Assembly: GCA_016715985.1 (NCBI GenBank) | Contig: JADJXD010000001.1 | Location: 2,418,001 to 2,482,000, forward strand | DNA: 64,000 nt | Direction of reading: 5' to 3' | Source of the DNA: Saprospiraceae bacterium | GTDB taxonomy: Bacteria > Bacteroidota > Bacteroidia > Chitinophagales > Saprospiraceae | In this document: one piece after another, positions 45,336 to 54,879 of the stretch | Layout of the letters: the number at the start of each line of letters is the position of its first letter | Numbering within the stretch: the stretch's first letter is position 1 | Notes under the pieces: generated by a model | What the model was told of the DNA's origin: nothing | Seen by the model: the letters and a program-made list of their open reading frames with translations, nothing else | The model's database searches: none | Made by a program: the position numbers and the translations under genes

Positions 45336-46382
45336 CTAATTTCTTTCCGGTCTCAAGCTCCTCACTGTTTTGCCGGTTTGCCACATTTCAGAATCTCGAA
45401 GTTCTTTGAGTTCTACTTCCAGTTTTTCACGATAATCCGGTTGTGAATTGCTATCTATAGACCTTTGTGCTTCCTTTCCTGATGCCACACTGTCGTACAA
45501 ATCTTTAAAAACCGGAGCTACGGCATCTCTGAATTTGTTTTTCCAGTCCAAGGCACCACGTTGTGCAGTCGTACTACAATTGGCATACATCCAATCCATA
45601 CCATTTTCGGCTACGAGTGGCATCAAAGACTGAGTCAGTTCTTCCACCGTTTCGTTAAATGCTTCTGATGGAGAATGTCCACGTTTGCGCAATTCATTAT
45701 ACTGTGCTTCGAAGATACCTTGTACAGCACCCATCAAACTGCCCCGTTCGCCGGTAAGGTCGCTATATACTTCTTTTTTGAAATCCGTCTCGAAAAGATA
45801 CCCTGATCCTACACCTATACCCAAAGCAACTACTCTATCAAATGCCTTACCCGTAGCATCCTGGAAGATGGCATAACTTGAATTGAGTCCTTTGCCTTCC
45901 AAAAATAACCTTCGCAAACTGGTACCTGAGCCTTTCGGAGCTATGAGTATCACATCGATTCCCGCCGGTGGTATGATACCCGTTCTTTCCTTGTACGTCA
46001 CACCAAATCCATGGGAAAAATACAGCGCTTTACCCGGTGTCAGGTATGGCAGCAAGGCAGGCCAGATAGCTATTTGTGCTGCATCAGATAAAAGATATTG
46101 GATGATGGTTCCTTTTTCGGCAGCTTCCTCTATACTGAAAAGCGTCTCGCCTGGTACCCAACCATCATTGACAGCTTTTTGCCATGTTGCAGATTCCTTT
46201 CTTTGACCGATGATGACATTAAAGCCATTATCCCGAAGGTTCATTGCTTGTCCCGGACCTTGTACACCATATCCGATGATGGCGATGACTTCATCTTTTA
46301 ATACTTCCCTTGCTTTGTCCATAGGGAATTCTTCTCTGGTTACTACATTTTCTACGGTACCACCGAAATTTAATTGTGCCAT
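45336..46382 (-). CDS. ilvC: Ketol-acid reductoisomerase
   Basis: NADPH-dependent enzyme, second step of valine and isoleucine synthesis. The 348-residue protein has IAIIGYGVQGPGQAMNLRD as nucleotide loop and the acidic metal site in SDLTGERGSLMGAVQGIFEAQY (the Asp/Glu pairs), followed by the helical knotted C-terminal domain. GPGQ replaces the common SQGHA, as in a Bacteroidota-type class I enzyme. Part of the minus-strand leu-ilv cluster. Confidence 0.95.
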   Translation of the reverse strand: MAQLNFGGTVENVVTREEFPMDKAREVLKDEVIAIIGYGVQGPGQAMNLRDNGFNVIIGQRKESATWQKAVNDGWVPGETLFSIEEAAEKGTIIQYLLSDAAQIAIWPALLPYLTPGKALYFSHGFGVTYKERTGIIPPAGIDVILIAPKGSGTSLRRLFLEGKGLNSSYAIFQDATGKAFDRVVALGIGVGSGYLFETDFKKEVYSDLTGERGSLMGAVQGIFEAQYNELRKRGHSPSEAFNETVEELTQSLMPLVAENGMDWMYANCSTTAQRGALDWKNKFRDAVAPVFKDLYDSVASGKEAQRSIDSNSQPDYREKLEVELKELRDSEMWQTGKTVRSLRPERN

Positions 46383-46404
46383 ATTTAATTGATTTATATT
46401 AAAT

Positions 46405-46600
46405 GTTTAAAGTTAAAAGTTTAATGTTTAGAAGGGTTTAGGAGGTTTAGGAAGTTTAGAATGTTTACTTTCTCCACCGTCTCCACTTTCTCGTCCTTCT
46501 CCACCACTTTTGGTTTAGAAGGGTTTAGGAGGTTTAGAAAGTTTAGAATAACTCTTTCTTCTCAACCGTCTCCACTTTCTCAACTATCTCCACCCTTGCC
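46405..46600. repeat. GTTTAGAAG / CTTCTCMAC repeat block between ilvN and ilvC
   Basis: About 196 bp of degenerate 9-10 bp units: GTTTAGAAG-type in clusters (46405-46455, 46512-46550) alternating with CTTTCTCCAC/CTTCTCAAC-type (46463-46505, 46558-46600). The two are reverse complements apart from one base per unit, so paired blocks could form imperfect hairpins. Confidence 0.7.
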
Positions 46601-46603
46601 TAT

Positions 46604-47191
46604 TTACATACTAAAGATACCTTCATTTTGGTCTAGGAATTCATTTTCTACCAATGCTTCACTGGGCACCCGGTATTCAAAGTCCTTGACTTTATTGTGA
46701 AAGCCATCACTTTTTTTGATGATGGCGATTCTTGCAGATCGAACAAATTCCAATAGACCATAGGGTTCCAAAGTTTTGATCAGATTATTGATTTCTTCTC
46801 TTTGGCCAGTGCACTCGAAGATGATAAAGTCCTTTCTGATAACGACAGCTCTAGCACCTTGTTCTCTAAGCAATCGCTCTACTTTTACCTTTTCAGTGAT
46901 GACATCGGCGGCAACTTTATAGAGTGCCATTTCCTGCCAAATAATTTCTTCATCGGTATTAAAATCGACCTTTAGGACATCGAGTAATTTTTCTATCTGT
47001 CTCGACAATTTGCGCACCACATCTTCTGTTTCGTTGATCACAATCGTAAACCTATGAATGCCTTCTACTTCACTTGGGGAAGTGTTTAAGCTCTCTATGT
47101 TGATCTTTCTTCGTGTAAAGATGATGGCTATTTTATTGATTAAACCTATTTGATTTTCCGTGTAAACGGTGATAGTATATTCCTTTTTCAT
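46604..47191 (-). CDS. ilvN: Acetolactate synthase regulatory small subunit
   Basis: A 195-residue ACT-domain protein (YTITVYTENQIGLINKIAIIFTRRKINIESLNTSPSEVEGIHRFTIVI) with a second, C-terminal ACT-like domain. It stimulates IlvB and confers valine feedback control in other bacteria. Stop and start of the two genes share a base (ilvB ends at 47191, ilvN starts there), so translation is coupled. Confidence 0.94.
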   Translation of the reverse strand: MKKEYTITVYTENQIGLINKIAIIFTRRKINIESLNTSPSEVEGIHRFTIVINETEDVVRKLSRQIEKLLDVLKVDFNTDEEIIWQEMALYKVAADVITEKVKVERLLREQGARAVVIRKDFIIFECTGQREEINNLIKTLEPYGLLEFVRSARIAIIKKSDGFHNKVKDFEYRVPSEALVENEFLDQNEGIFSM

Positions 47192-48939
47192 TACAATTCT
47201 TCTTTGGATAATATAATTTCTGAAACGCCACGACCTTGTGGTACCATAGGGAAGACATTATTTTCCTTTCCGACCATCACTTCCAATACAAAAGGGTTGT
47301 CATGAGATAAAATATCTTTTAATGTACTTTTAAGTTCTGCTCTTTTGTCCACTTTTTTTGCATCAATATTGTAAGCTGAAGCCAATTTCACATAATCGGG
47401 GCTCGTGATATTGACAAATGAATATCTGTTGTGGTGAAAAAGCTCTTGCCATTGCCTGACCATTCCCAAAAACTGATTGTTTAGAATGATAATTTTGACA
47501 TTGACATTAGCCTGCATGATGGTCCCTAATTCTTGTAAAGTCATCTGAAATCCTCCGTCACCGATTATGGCAATAACTTGTCGTTCGGGAGCACCGTATT
47601 TTGCACCTATGGCAGCCGGAAGTGCGAATCCCATAGTACCAAGACCACCCGACGTGATATTGGATCTGGTTTTATTCAGTTGAGCATACCTACACGCGAC
47701 CATTTGATGTTGACCGACATCTGTGACAATAATAGCATCGCCATGCGTAATTTCGTTGATATATTTTAGGACTTCGGCCATCGTCAGGATTTCGGAGGTG
47801 GGATTTTGCTCTGGAAAGATTACTTTTTCAGTTTCTTTAATACTACAATCCTTAAACTTTTGTAGCCAATCTTTATTTTCATTTTTTTGAATAAGGTTGG
47901 TTAAAAGTGGTAAGGTTTCTTTGCAATCGCCCCAGATTGCAACCGTACTTTTAACATTTTTATCTATTTCAGCGGGATCGATGTCCAGGTGTATGATTTT
48001 GGCTTGTTTGGCATATTTATCTAACCTTCCTGTTACTCGATCATCAAAACGCATACCTACGGCAATCAACACATCGCATTCGTTAGTGAGAAGATTTGGA
48101 CCATAATTGCCATGCATCCCCAACATGCCCACAGAAAGTTCGTGATCAGTAGGGACGGCACCCATTCCTAATATGGTCCAGGCTGACGGGAAATTTCCTT
48201 TTTCGATAAAAGCACGAAACTCTTGCTCCGCATTACCTAGGATGACACCCTGACCATAGATGACAAAAGGTCTTTTAGCTTCATTGATGACTTTTGCTGC
48301 TTCTTCTATGTAAGCATGTCTGACTTCCGGTTTTGGTTTGTAGCTTCTGATGTGTAAACATTTTTCATATCCTTGATAATCAAATATTTGTAATTGTGCA
48401 TTTTTTGTAATGTCTATGACAACCGGACCAGGTCTTCCAGTGCTTGCTATGTAGAATGCTTTGGCTATAACATGCGGGATTTCTTCCGCATTGGTTACTT
48501 GATAACTCCATTTGGTAACTGGTGTAGTGATATTGATGACATCGGTCTCCTGAAAAGCATCCGTACCCAATAAATGTGCAAAAACTTGCCCGGTAATACA
48601 TACCACTGGCGTAGAATCTATCATCGCATCAGCCAAACCAGTTACCAAATTGGTTGCACCCGGACCACTGGTGGCAAAAACGACTCCTGTCTTTCCCGAT
48701 ACCCTTGCAAATCCTTGTGCCGCATGGATAGCACCTTGCTCATGACGGACCAAAATATGCTCCAATTGATCATTGTAATCATACAGCGCATCATACACAG
48801 GCATGATCGCTCCACCTGGATATCCAAAAATGGTTTTTACACCTTCCTGAATCAAAGCATCCAATAAGGCTTTAGAACCAGTAGCTTGTTTGACAATTTT
48901 GTCTTTTGTATCAATATTTTGTGCAGGATTAGCGGTCAT
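47191..48939 (-). CDS. ilvB: Acetolactate synthase large catalytic subunit
   Basis: ThDP/FAD enzyme that condenses two pyruvates, or pyruvate and 2-oxobutanoate. The 582-residue protein has the family landmarks IFGYPGGAIMPVYDAL, HEQGAIHAAQGFARVSGKTGV (with Glu that activates ThDP) and the ThDP site AIIGDGGFQMTLQELGTIMQANVNVKIIILNN. Length is normal. A member of the leu-ilv cluster; DinB-like gene 22 bp upstream. Confidence 0.96.
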   Translation of the reverse strand: MTANPAQNIDTKDKIVKQATGSKALLDALIQEGVKTIFGYPGGAIMPVYDALYDYNDQLEHILVRHEQGAIHAAQGFARVSGKTGVVFATSGPGATNLVTGLADAMIDSTPVVCITGQVFAHLLGTDAFQETDVINITTPVTKWSYQVTNAEEIPHVIAKAFYIASTGRPGPVVIDITKNAQLQIFDYQGYEKCLHIRSYKPKPEVRHAYIEEAAKVINEAKRPFVIYGQGVILGNAEQEFRAFIEKGNFPSAWTILGMGAVPTDHELSVGMLGMHGNYGPNLLTNECDVLIAVGMRFDDRVTGRLDKYAKQAKIIHLDIDPAEIDKNVKSTVAIWGDCKETLPLLTNLIQKNENKDWLQKFKDCSIKETEKVIFPEQNPTSEILTMAEVLKYINEITHGDAIIVTDVGQHQMVACRYAQLNKTRSNITSGGLGTMGFALPAAIGAKYGAPERQVIAIIGDGGFQMTLQELGTIMQANVNVKIIILNNQFLGMVRQWQELFHHNRYSFVNITSPDYVKLASAYNIDAKKVDKRAELKSTLKDILSHDNPFVLEVMVGKENNVFPMVPQGRGVSEIILSKEEL

Positions 48940-48961
48940 TTTTTTTATTGGTTGATATGGT

Positions 48962-49459
48962 TTAGTGGTTTATCCGATAATATAGCAAAAGGTCAGTAGA
49001 TAAAACATCAACGAATCCGACTTGTCTCAATAGCGTAACCAACTGTCCACGGTGATACGTAGAATGATTAAATACATGGGATAATATTTCATAAACCGGC
49101 TGGGTGAAAGCTTCTCCATTGATTCTTTTATAAGAAGTAAGGTCGTTAAGATTATCATTCGTCAAATGTTCCACAAATTCGATCAGCGAACTACAACTAT
49201 TTTTCCAGGCTGATAAGGTTTCTGTTTTCCCACCTTTGAAAGTGAAAGGCAGCCAATCCGGATTTTCTACCTTCATCAATCGGTCGTACCACACTTTTTC
49301 GACACCTACGATGTGTAAAACGCTATCTGCAATAGATGGGAAGCTACTTACCATTGGTTGATTCCATTGATCGACGGTCAACGCATATGCCCATTCAATG
49401 ACTTTGTTATTTGCCCATTGGTTATATTTTGCTAATTCTAAAAAGTATTCCTTGTTCAT
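48962..49459 (-). CDS. DinB/YfiT family four-helix protein
   Basis: A 165-residue DinB-superfamily protein. The three metal-ligand histidines are in SVLHIVG and HVFNHSTYHRGQL. Members act in thiol transfer or metal-dependent reactions, often of unknown function. It sits between ilvB and ilvD on the same strand, an unusual position for a DinB gene; no link to branched-chain synthesis is known to me. Confidence 0.88.
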   Translation of the reverse strand: MNKEYFLELAKYNQWANNKVIEWAYALTVDQWNQPMVSSFPSIADSVLHIVGVEKVWYDRLMKVENPDWLPFTFKGGKTETLSAWKNSCSSLIEFVEHLTNDNLNDLTSYKRINGEAFTQPVYEILSHVFNHSTYHRGQLVTLLRQVGFVDVLSTDLLLYYRINH

Positions 49460-49502
49460 AAAAGATTAAACATTAAACGATTAAACAAATAAAAACATCA
49501 AA

Positions 49503-51179
49503 TCAAAATTCATCCGTCACGCATCCTTCAGAAGCATCTTTTACACTCCTTGCATATTTATACAGCGCTCCATTTTTCACGGACAAAGGTGGTTGCTTCC
49601 ATATGTTTTTCCTTTGTGTCAATTCTTCGTCCGATACATGTAAAGTCATCAATTTATTCTTTACATCCAAGGTAATGATATCATCATCCTTCACAAGCGC
49701 AATAGCACCGCCATCATAAGCTTCGGGTGTGATGTGTCCTACAACAAATCCGTGCGTACCACCGCTAAATCTACCATCGGTGATCAATGCCACACTTTTG
49801 CCCAATCCTGCACCCATAATGGCCGAAGTAGGTTTGAGCATTTCTGGCATACCAGGAGCGCCTTTAGGTCCTACATATCTGATCACGACAACATCACCTG
49901 ATTTTACTTTTTTTTGAGATATACCTTCTATAAGCATTTTTTCTCCGTCGAACACTCTGGCTGGTCCTGTAAATAGCTCACCTTCTTTACCTGAGATTTT
50001 GGCTACGCTTCCTTTTGTAGCCAAGTTGCCATATAGAATCTGGAGATGACCCGTCTCTTTGAGTGGTGACTCTACAGGATAAATGATGTCTTGTGTGCTA
50101 AAATCAAGATCAGGAATATCCACCAAGTTTTCTGCAACTGTTTTACCCGTGACAGTCAGGCAATGACCATGGATCAGTCCTTTGGAAAGCAAGTATTTCA
50201 TCACAGCCGGGATACCACCTTTTTCATGTAGATCTTGCATCAGATACTTCCCACTTGGTTTTAAATCTGCCAGTACCGGAACTTTGTCACTAAATATCTG
50301 AAAATCATCTTGGGTAAGTGATACACCTACACTTTTGGCCATGGCAATCAGATGTAAAACCGCATTAGTACTTCCACCTAACACCATAATCATCGTCATG
50401 GCATTTTCGAATGCTTCTCGAGTCATGATATCAGATGGTTTGATATCTTTTTCCAGTAGTAATCGGATGGCTGCACCCGCATCAACACACTCTTTTTGTT
50501 TCTCGGGACTCAAAGCAGGATTGGACGAAGAATAGGGTAATGACATACCCAAAGCTTCTATGGCACTGGCCATAGTATTGGCGGTGTACATGCCGCCGCA
50601 AGCTCCAGGCCCGGGACATGCATGACGTATGATGCCTTTAAAATCTTCATCAGTGATGGTTCCGGCAAGTTTTTGACCCAATGCTTCAAAAGCGGATACA
50701 ATATTTAAATCTTGTCCATTGTAATGTCCTGGCGCTATCGTGCCACCATAAACCATAATGGCAGGTCTATTGAGCCTTCCCATGGCCATGATTGCACCTG
50801 GCATATTTTTATCACATCCGGGTACTGCAATCAATGCATCATAATATTGGGCACCACAAACCGTCTCTATACTATCGGCAATGATATCTCTAGAGATTAA
50901 AGAGTATCTCATACCGTCTGTACCATTACTGATGCCATCGCTCACCCCTATAGTATTAAATATCAAACCAACTAAATCATGTGCCCAAACCCCTTTTTTA
51001 ACTTCAGCAGCTAGATCGTTAAGGTGCATATTACAGGTGTTACCATCATATCCCATGCTTACGATGCCTACCTGAGCTTTGGCCAGGTCTTCTGTGGTCA
51101 GTCCGATACCGTACAACATAGCCTGAGCAGCGGGTTGAGTGACGTCTTGGGTAATGGTGCGACTATATTTATTGAGCAT
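49503..51179 (-). CDS. ilvD: Dihydroxy-acid dehydratase
   Basis: Fe-S dehydratase giving 2-oxoisovalerate and 2-oxo-3-methylvalerate. The 558-residue enzyme has the cluster-ligand Cys residues in PGCDKNMPGAIMAMGR and HACPGPGACGGMYTANTMASA plus the C-terminal metal site ITDGRFSGGTHGFVVGHITPEA. Normal length. Downstream of leuB in the cluster. Confidence 0.95.
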   Translation of the reverse strand: MLNKYSRTITQDVTQPAAQAMLYGIGLTTEDLAKAQVGIVSMGYDGNTCNMHLNDLAAEVKKGVWAHDLVGLIFNTIGVSDGISNGTDGMRYSLISRDIIADSIETVCGAQYYDALIAVPGCDKNMPGAIMAMGRLNRPAIMVYGGTIAPGHYNGQDLNIVSAFEALGQKLAGTITDEDFKGIIRHACPGPGACGGMYTANTMASAIEALGMSLPYSSSNPALSPEKQKECVDAGAAIRLLLEKDIKPSDIMTREAFENAMTMIMVLGGSTNAVLHLIAMAKSVGVSLTQDDFQIFSDKVPVLADLKPSGKYLMQDLHEKGGIPAVMKYLLSKGLIHGHCLTVTGKTVAENLVDIPDLDFSTQDIIYPVESPLKETGHLQILYGNLATKGSVAKISGKEGELFTGPARVFDGEKMLIEGISQKKVKSGDVVVIRYVGPKGAPGMPEMLKPTSAIMGAGLGKSVALITDGRFSGGTHGFVVGHITPEAYDGGAIALVKDDDIITLDVKNKLMTLHVSDEELTQRKNIWKQPPLSVKNGALYKYARSVKDASEGCVTDEF

Positions 51180-51215
51180 TTTTGTTTTTTTGTTGATTTG
51201 TTTAATTCTGCCCGA

Positions 51216-52283
51216 CTACGTGGTCAGGCGGGCGTTTATGATTGAAACTACTTTATTTCCCACTTCACTGCACTTACGCACAATTGCAGGTCTTAAATCT
51301 TCCGTCAAATATCCTTCTTGGATACATGCATCAATGGCATTGACGATATCATCTGCTTCCTCAATATAACCAAAATCTCTTAACATCATTTCTACAGATA
51401 ATATCGTTGCCATAGGATTGGCGATGTCTTTGCCTGCGGCTTGAGGATATGATCCGTGTATAGGTTCGTAAAGTGCTGCTTTCTCCCCTTTGGAAGCGGA
51501 AGGCAACATACCCATAGAGCCTGAAAGTACGGATGCTTCATCTGATAAGATATCTCCGAATAGGTTGTCGCACAAGACTACATCAAATCTCGATGGATAT
51601 AAGATCACCTGCATAGCTGCATTATCTATAAACATGTAGTCTACGGTAACTTCTGGGTACTGTGGGGCAATTTCCTGTACAACTGATCTCCACAGACGTG
51701 ATGTTTCAAGCACATTGGCCTTATCCACTAAGGTAACTTTCTTTTTTCTGGTCATGGCTTGCTTAAACGCAAGATGAGAGATGCGTTCTATTTCGTATTT
51801 ATGATAAAGACATAAGTCAGAAGACCAGGTTTCTTCTTTGATTTTTTCACCAAAATAGATACCACCTGTTAGCTCTCTGTATATTACAAAGTCCACATCT
51901 TTCAGCGTTTCAGGCTTAAATACTGAAAGGTGGAGCAACTGTTCATATATTTTAACAGGACGAATATTCGCATACAAACCCAAAGACTTTCGCATTCTAA
52001 GCAAACCTTGTTCTGGACGAACGTTGGCCGAAGGATCATTGTCATATTTAGGATCTCCGATAGCTCCCAACAAAATGGCATCAGCTTCTTGACACGCCTT
52101 GAGAGATGCTTCAGGGAATGGATCTCCTGTTTGATCTATAGCGGCGGCACCTATCAACGCATGGGTGATTTCCCAAGTGTGGTTGTGCTTTTTAGATATA
52201 GCGTCTAAAACAGCAAGACCTTGATTTATGACTTCTGGTCCGATCCCATCACCGGGGAGGCTTGTTATTTTATTTAAAGGCAT
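51216..52283 (-). CDS. leuB: 3-isopropylmalate dehydrogenase
   Basis: NAD-dependent enzyme of leucine synthesis, 355 residues. Landmarks are ITSLPGDGIGPEVINQGL, VIYRELTGGIYFGE and DVVLCDNLFGDILSDEASVLSGSMGMLPSA. The last residues (NARLTT) are encoded within a GC-rich palindrome (51209-51233), suggesting that an inserted repeat rewrote the C-terminus. Usual length for the family. Confidence 0.95.
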   Translation of the reverse strand: MPLNKITSLPGDGIGPEVINQGLAVLDAISKKHNHTWEITHALIGAAAIDQTGDPFPEASLKACQEADAILLGAIGDPKYDNDPSANVRPEQGLLRMRKSLGLYANIRPVKIYEQLLHLSVFKPETLKDVDFVIYRELTGGIYFGEKIKEETWSSDLCLYHKYEIERISHLAFKQAMTRKKKVTLVDKANVLETSRLWRSVVQEIAPQYPEVTVDYMFIDNAAMQVILYPSRFDVVLCDNLFGDILSDEASVLSGSMGMLPSASKGEKAALYEPIHGSYPQAAGKDIANPMATILSVEMMLRDFGYIEEADDIVNAIDACIQEGYLTEDLRPAIVRKCSEVGNKVVSIINARLTT

Positions 52284-52295
52284 TTATCTTTTTTT

Positions 52296-52340
52296 GTTTA
52301 GAAAGTTTAGAAGGTTTAGGAAGTTTAGAAATAGAACGCT
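52296..52340. repeat. GTTTAGAAG repeats upstream of leuB
   Basis: Four copies of the GTTTAGAA-type 9-10-mer sit between the four-helix gene and leuB. Confidence 0.6.
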
Positions 52341-52364
52341 ACCTTTCCGATCTCAGACAATTTT

Positions 52365-52739
52365 TCATCCTTCGCCACTTTTATTCTCAAAACTCTTTTT
52401 TAGATTGGTTAATTTAAATGAAATCTGATCTATATTTTCTCTGATTTGTTTATACGAATCATCAGACAAATATTCCAAATCGTAACCTAAAATAGCGCAG
52501 TTTAGCACTTCCATCAAGCTACCAAATGCGATTTCTATGAACCTGATTTTTTCTTTCTGCGACCACCTTGAAGTGCCTTCTGCTATATTGCAAGTAATAG
52601 AAATACCCGCCCTTCTTATTTGAGATGTTATTCCAAATACTTCATCTTTTGGAAAGTCTTTGGTGTTTTTGTAAAGCAATAAACAGAGTTGCCTTGCATC
52701 TTGCCAAACTACTAATTTTTCAAAACCATATATTTTCAT
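52365..52739 (-). CDS. Four-helix bundle protein (23S rRNA IVP-like family)
   Basis: A 124-residue helical protein with LVVWQDARQLCLLLYKNTKDFPKDEVFGITSQIRRAGISITCNIAEG, the signature of the S23/IVP-like four-helix family encoded in rRNA intervening sequences and at scattered loci of Bacteroidota. Here it is not in rRNA but between leuD and leuB, and lies between repeat blocks of the leu-ilv cluster. Function unknown. Confidence 0.88.
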   Translation of the reverse strand: MKIYGFEKLVVWQDARQLCLLLYKNTKDFPKDEVFGITSQIRRAGISITCNIAEGTSRWSQKEKIRFIEIAFGSLMEVLNCAILGYDLEYLSDDSYKQIRENIDQISFKLTNLKKSFENKSGEG

Positions 52740-52800
52740 TTCATTTTTATTAAACTAAATTTTTATACAGAAATCTTAATAATTTTGGGTCATCATATTT

Positions 52801-52905
52801 TTGGTTTAGAAAGTTTAAGTTGTTTAGAGGGTGCAGAGTCCGTGTATTTTGACCTAAACTAACTCAACCTTCTCAACTATCTCCACTTTCTCAACTAACA
52901 ATCTC
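52801..52905. repeat. Repeat block overlapping the leuD 3' end
   Basis: GTTTAGAAAG-type units (52803-52830) followed by CTTCTCAACTATCTCCACTTTCTCAACT-type units (52860-52900); the leuD stop (plus 52891-52893) lies inside the latter. Confidence 0.65.
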
Positions 52906-53484
52906 ACCCGCTCTCCTCTCATATTCCTCAATTTCTTCCCGAATACTCAATAGATAATCAATATCATCATATCCATTGATCAGGCATACTTTTTTGTAGG
53001 CATCCAACTCGAAATGGAAGATAATTTCATCACATGTCAACGTTTGGTTTTCTACATCAATGATAAATGCTGTACTTGGATTTTGTTCTATTTTATGAAA
53101 TAGCTGGTGTAAAATCTCGTCAGAAACCTGTAATGGCAAAATAGCATTATTCAGTGCATTACCTTTGAAAATATCTGCAAAAAAGCTACTGATGACGACC
53201 TTAAATCCATAATCTCCCAATGCCCATGCAGCATGTTCGCGACTGGAGCCACATCCGAAATTTCTTCCTGCCACTAAAATACTGCCTTTGTAAATGGGAT
53301 TATTCAAAACAAAATCGGCAATTTGATTGCCATCCGACGAGTAACGCCAATCCCTAAATAAGTTTTGTCCAAAACCCACCTTAGAAATCGCTTTTAAAAA
53401 CCGTGCAGGTATGATTTGATCTGTATCTATATCTTCTATCGGAAGAGGTACCGCAGTACTGATTAATTTATCTAACCTTTCCAT
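52891..53484 (-). CDS. leuD: 3-isopropylmalate dehydratase small subunit
   Basis: A 197-residue swivel domain subunit that, with LeuC, isomerises 2- to 3-isopropylmalate. VPLPIEDIDTDQIIPARFL and GRNFGCGSSREHAAWALGDYGF are diagnostic. It starts 5 bp downstream of the leuC stop, so the two are co-translated. Confidence 0.95.
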   Translation of the reverse strand: MERLDKLISTAVPLPIEDIDTDQIIPARFLKAISKVGFGQNLFRDWRYSSDGNQIADFVLNNPIYKGSILVAGRNFGCGSSREHAAWALGDYGFKVVISSFFADIFKGNALNNAILPLQVSDEILHQLFHKIEQNPSTAFIIDVENQTLTCDEIIFHFELDAYKKVCLINGYDDIDYLLSIREEIEEYERRAGEIVS

Positions 53485-53489
53485 ATCTT

Positions 53490-54869
53490 TTAGTTTAAAT
53501 AATTTCGTACATCCACAATTTTACCTTCGATCGCAGCAGCAGCGGCCATCAATGGACTGGCCAAAATAGTTCTGGCTCCCTGTCCTTGTCTTCCTTCAAA
53601 ATTTCTGTTGGAAGTAGATACGCAATATTCGCCCGCCGGAATTTTATCTTCATTCATACCTAAGCAGGCACTGCATCCAGGCTGACGAAGCTCAAATCCT
53701 GCTGCTTCAAATATTTTGTCCAGACCTTCAGCTTTGGCTTGTTCATTGACCATCACCGAACCGGGAACTATATACACTTTGACATGTGCTGCTTTTTGCT
53801 TGCCAGCTACAAAATCAGCAACCTGACGTAGGTCTTCAATTCTACTATTGGTACAGCTGCCGATAAATACATTTTGGATTGCAAGACATTTCATACCAAC
53901 GCCATTGGCCAATCCCATATAAGAAAGAGATTTTTTGTTGGAATCAGAGTCTGTGTCAATAGTTATCACCTCATCGATACCGATACCCATACCTGGATTG
54001 GTTCCGTAAGTGACCATGGGCTGGATATCAGATGCTGCATAGGTATATTCGGCATCAAATACGGCATTTTCATCAGAGTATAAAGTTTTCCAATAGGATA
54101 GGGCGTCTTCCCAAGCCTGACCTTCAGGTGCGAATTTTCGACCTTTGATGTATGCAAAAGTGGTTTCGTCAGGTGCGATCATGCCACCACGTGCACCCAT
54201 TTCGATACTCATATTGCAAATGGTCATCCTCGCTTCCATAGACAATGATTGAATGGCACTGCCGGCATATTCAATAAAATATCCTGTACCACCAGCTGCT
54301 GTTAGCTTTGCTATGATATACAACACTAAGTCTTTTGAAGTTACCCCTTTCTGGAGTGTTCCTTCTACATTGATACGCATAGTTTTGGGCTTTTCCAAGA
54401 TCAGACACTGAGTTGCCATCACCTGCTCTACCTGACTGGTACCTATACCAAAAGCAATGTTGCCAAAAGCTCCATGTGTACTGGTATGACTATCTCCGCA
54501 TACGATAGTCATACCTGGTTTAGTTATACCTAGTTCTGGTCCTATCACATGCACGATTCCTTGGTGATGATGACCTAAACCATATAATTCTACGCCAAAC
54601 TCATTGCAGTTTTTGGTCAATGTATCTACCTGCATTCTACTCAATGGTTCTTCGATAGGCAGGTGTTGATTGATGGTAGGTACATTATGATCAGCCGTGG
54701 CGAGTATCCTGTTTTTTCTGAATATCCCGATGCCACGACTGCGCAAGCCATCAAAAGCCTGTGGACTAGTCACCTCATGGATCAAGTGTTGGTCAATATA
54801 TATTACATCCCGATTTTCATCGATAGATTTTACCCTGTGGGCATTCCATATTTTTTCGAATAAAGTCAC
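53490..54869 (-). CDS. leuC: 3-isopropylmalate dehydratase large subunit
   Basis: A 459-residue aconitase-type subunit with the three [4Fe-4S] Cys in FIGSCTNSRIEDLR and PGCSACLGMNEDKIPAGEYC, and VIYIDQHLIHEVTSPQAF near the start. Full length for the bacterial enzyme. Second gene of the cluster after a 306-bp repeat-filled gap from leuA. Confidence 0.95.
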   Translation of the reverse strand: MTLFEKIWNAHRVKSIDENRDVIYIDQHLIHEVTSPQAFDGLRSRGIGIFRKNRILATADHNVPTINQHLPIEEPLSRMQVDTLTKNCNEFGVELYGLGHHHQGIVHVIGPELGITKPGMTIVCGDSHTSTHGAFGNIAFGIGTSQVEQVMATQCLILEKPKTMRINVEGTLQKGVTSKDLVLYIIAKLTAAGGTGYFIEYAGSAIQSLSMEARMTICNMSIEMGARGGMIAPDETTFAYIKGRKFAPEGQAWEDALSYWKTLYSDENAVFDAEYTYAASDIQPMVTYGTNPGMGIGIDEVITIDTDSDSNKKSLSYMGLANGVGMKCLAIQNVFIGSCTNSRIEDLRQVADFVAGKQKAAHVKVYIVPGSVMVNEQAKAEGLDKIFEAAGFELRQPGCSACLGMNEDKIPAGEYCVSTSNRNFEGRQGQGARTILASPLMAAAAAIEGKIVDVRNYLN

Positions 54870-54879
54870 GCTGTTTAAT

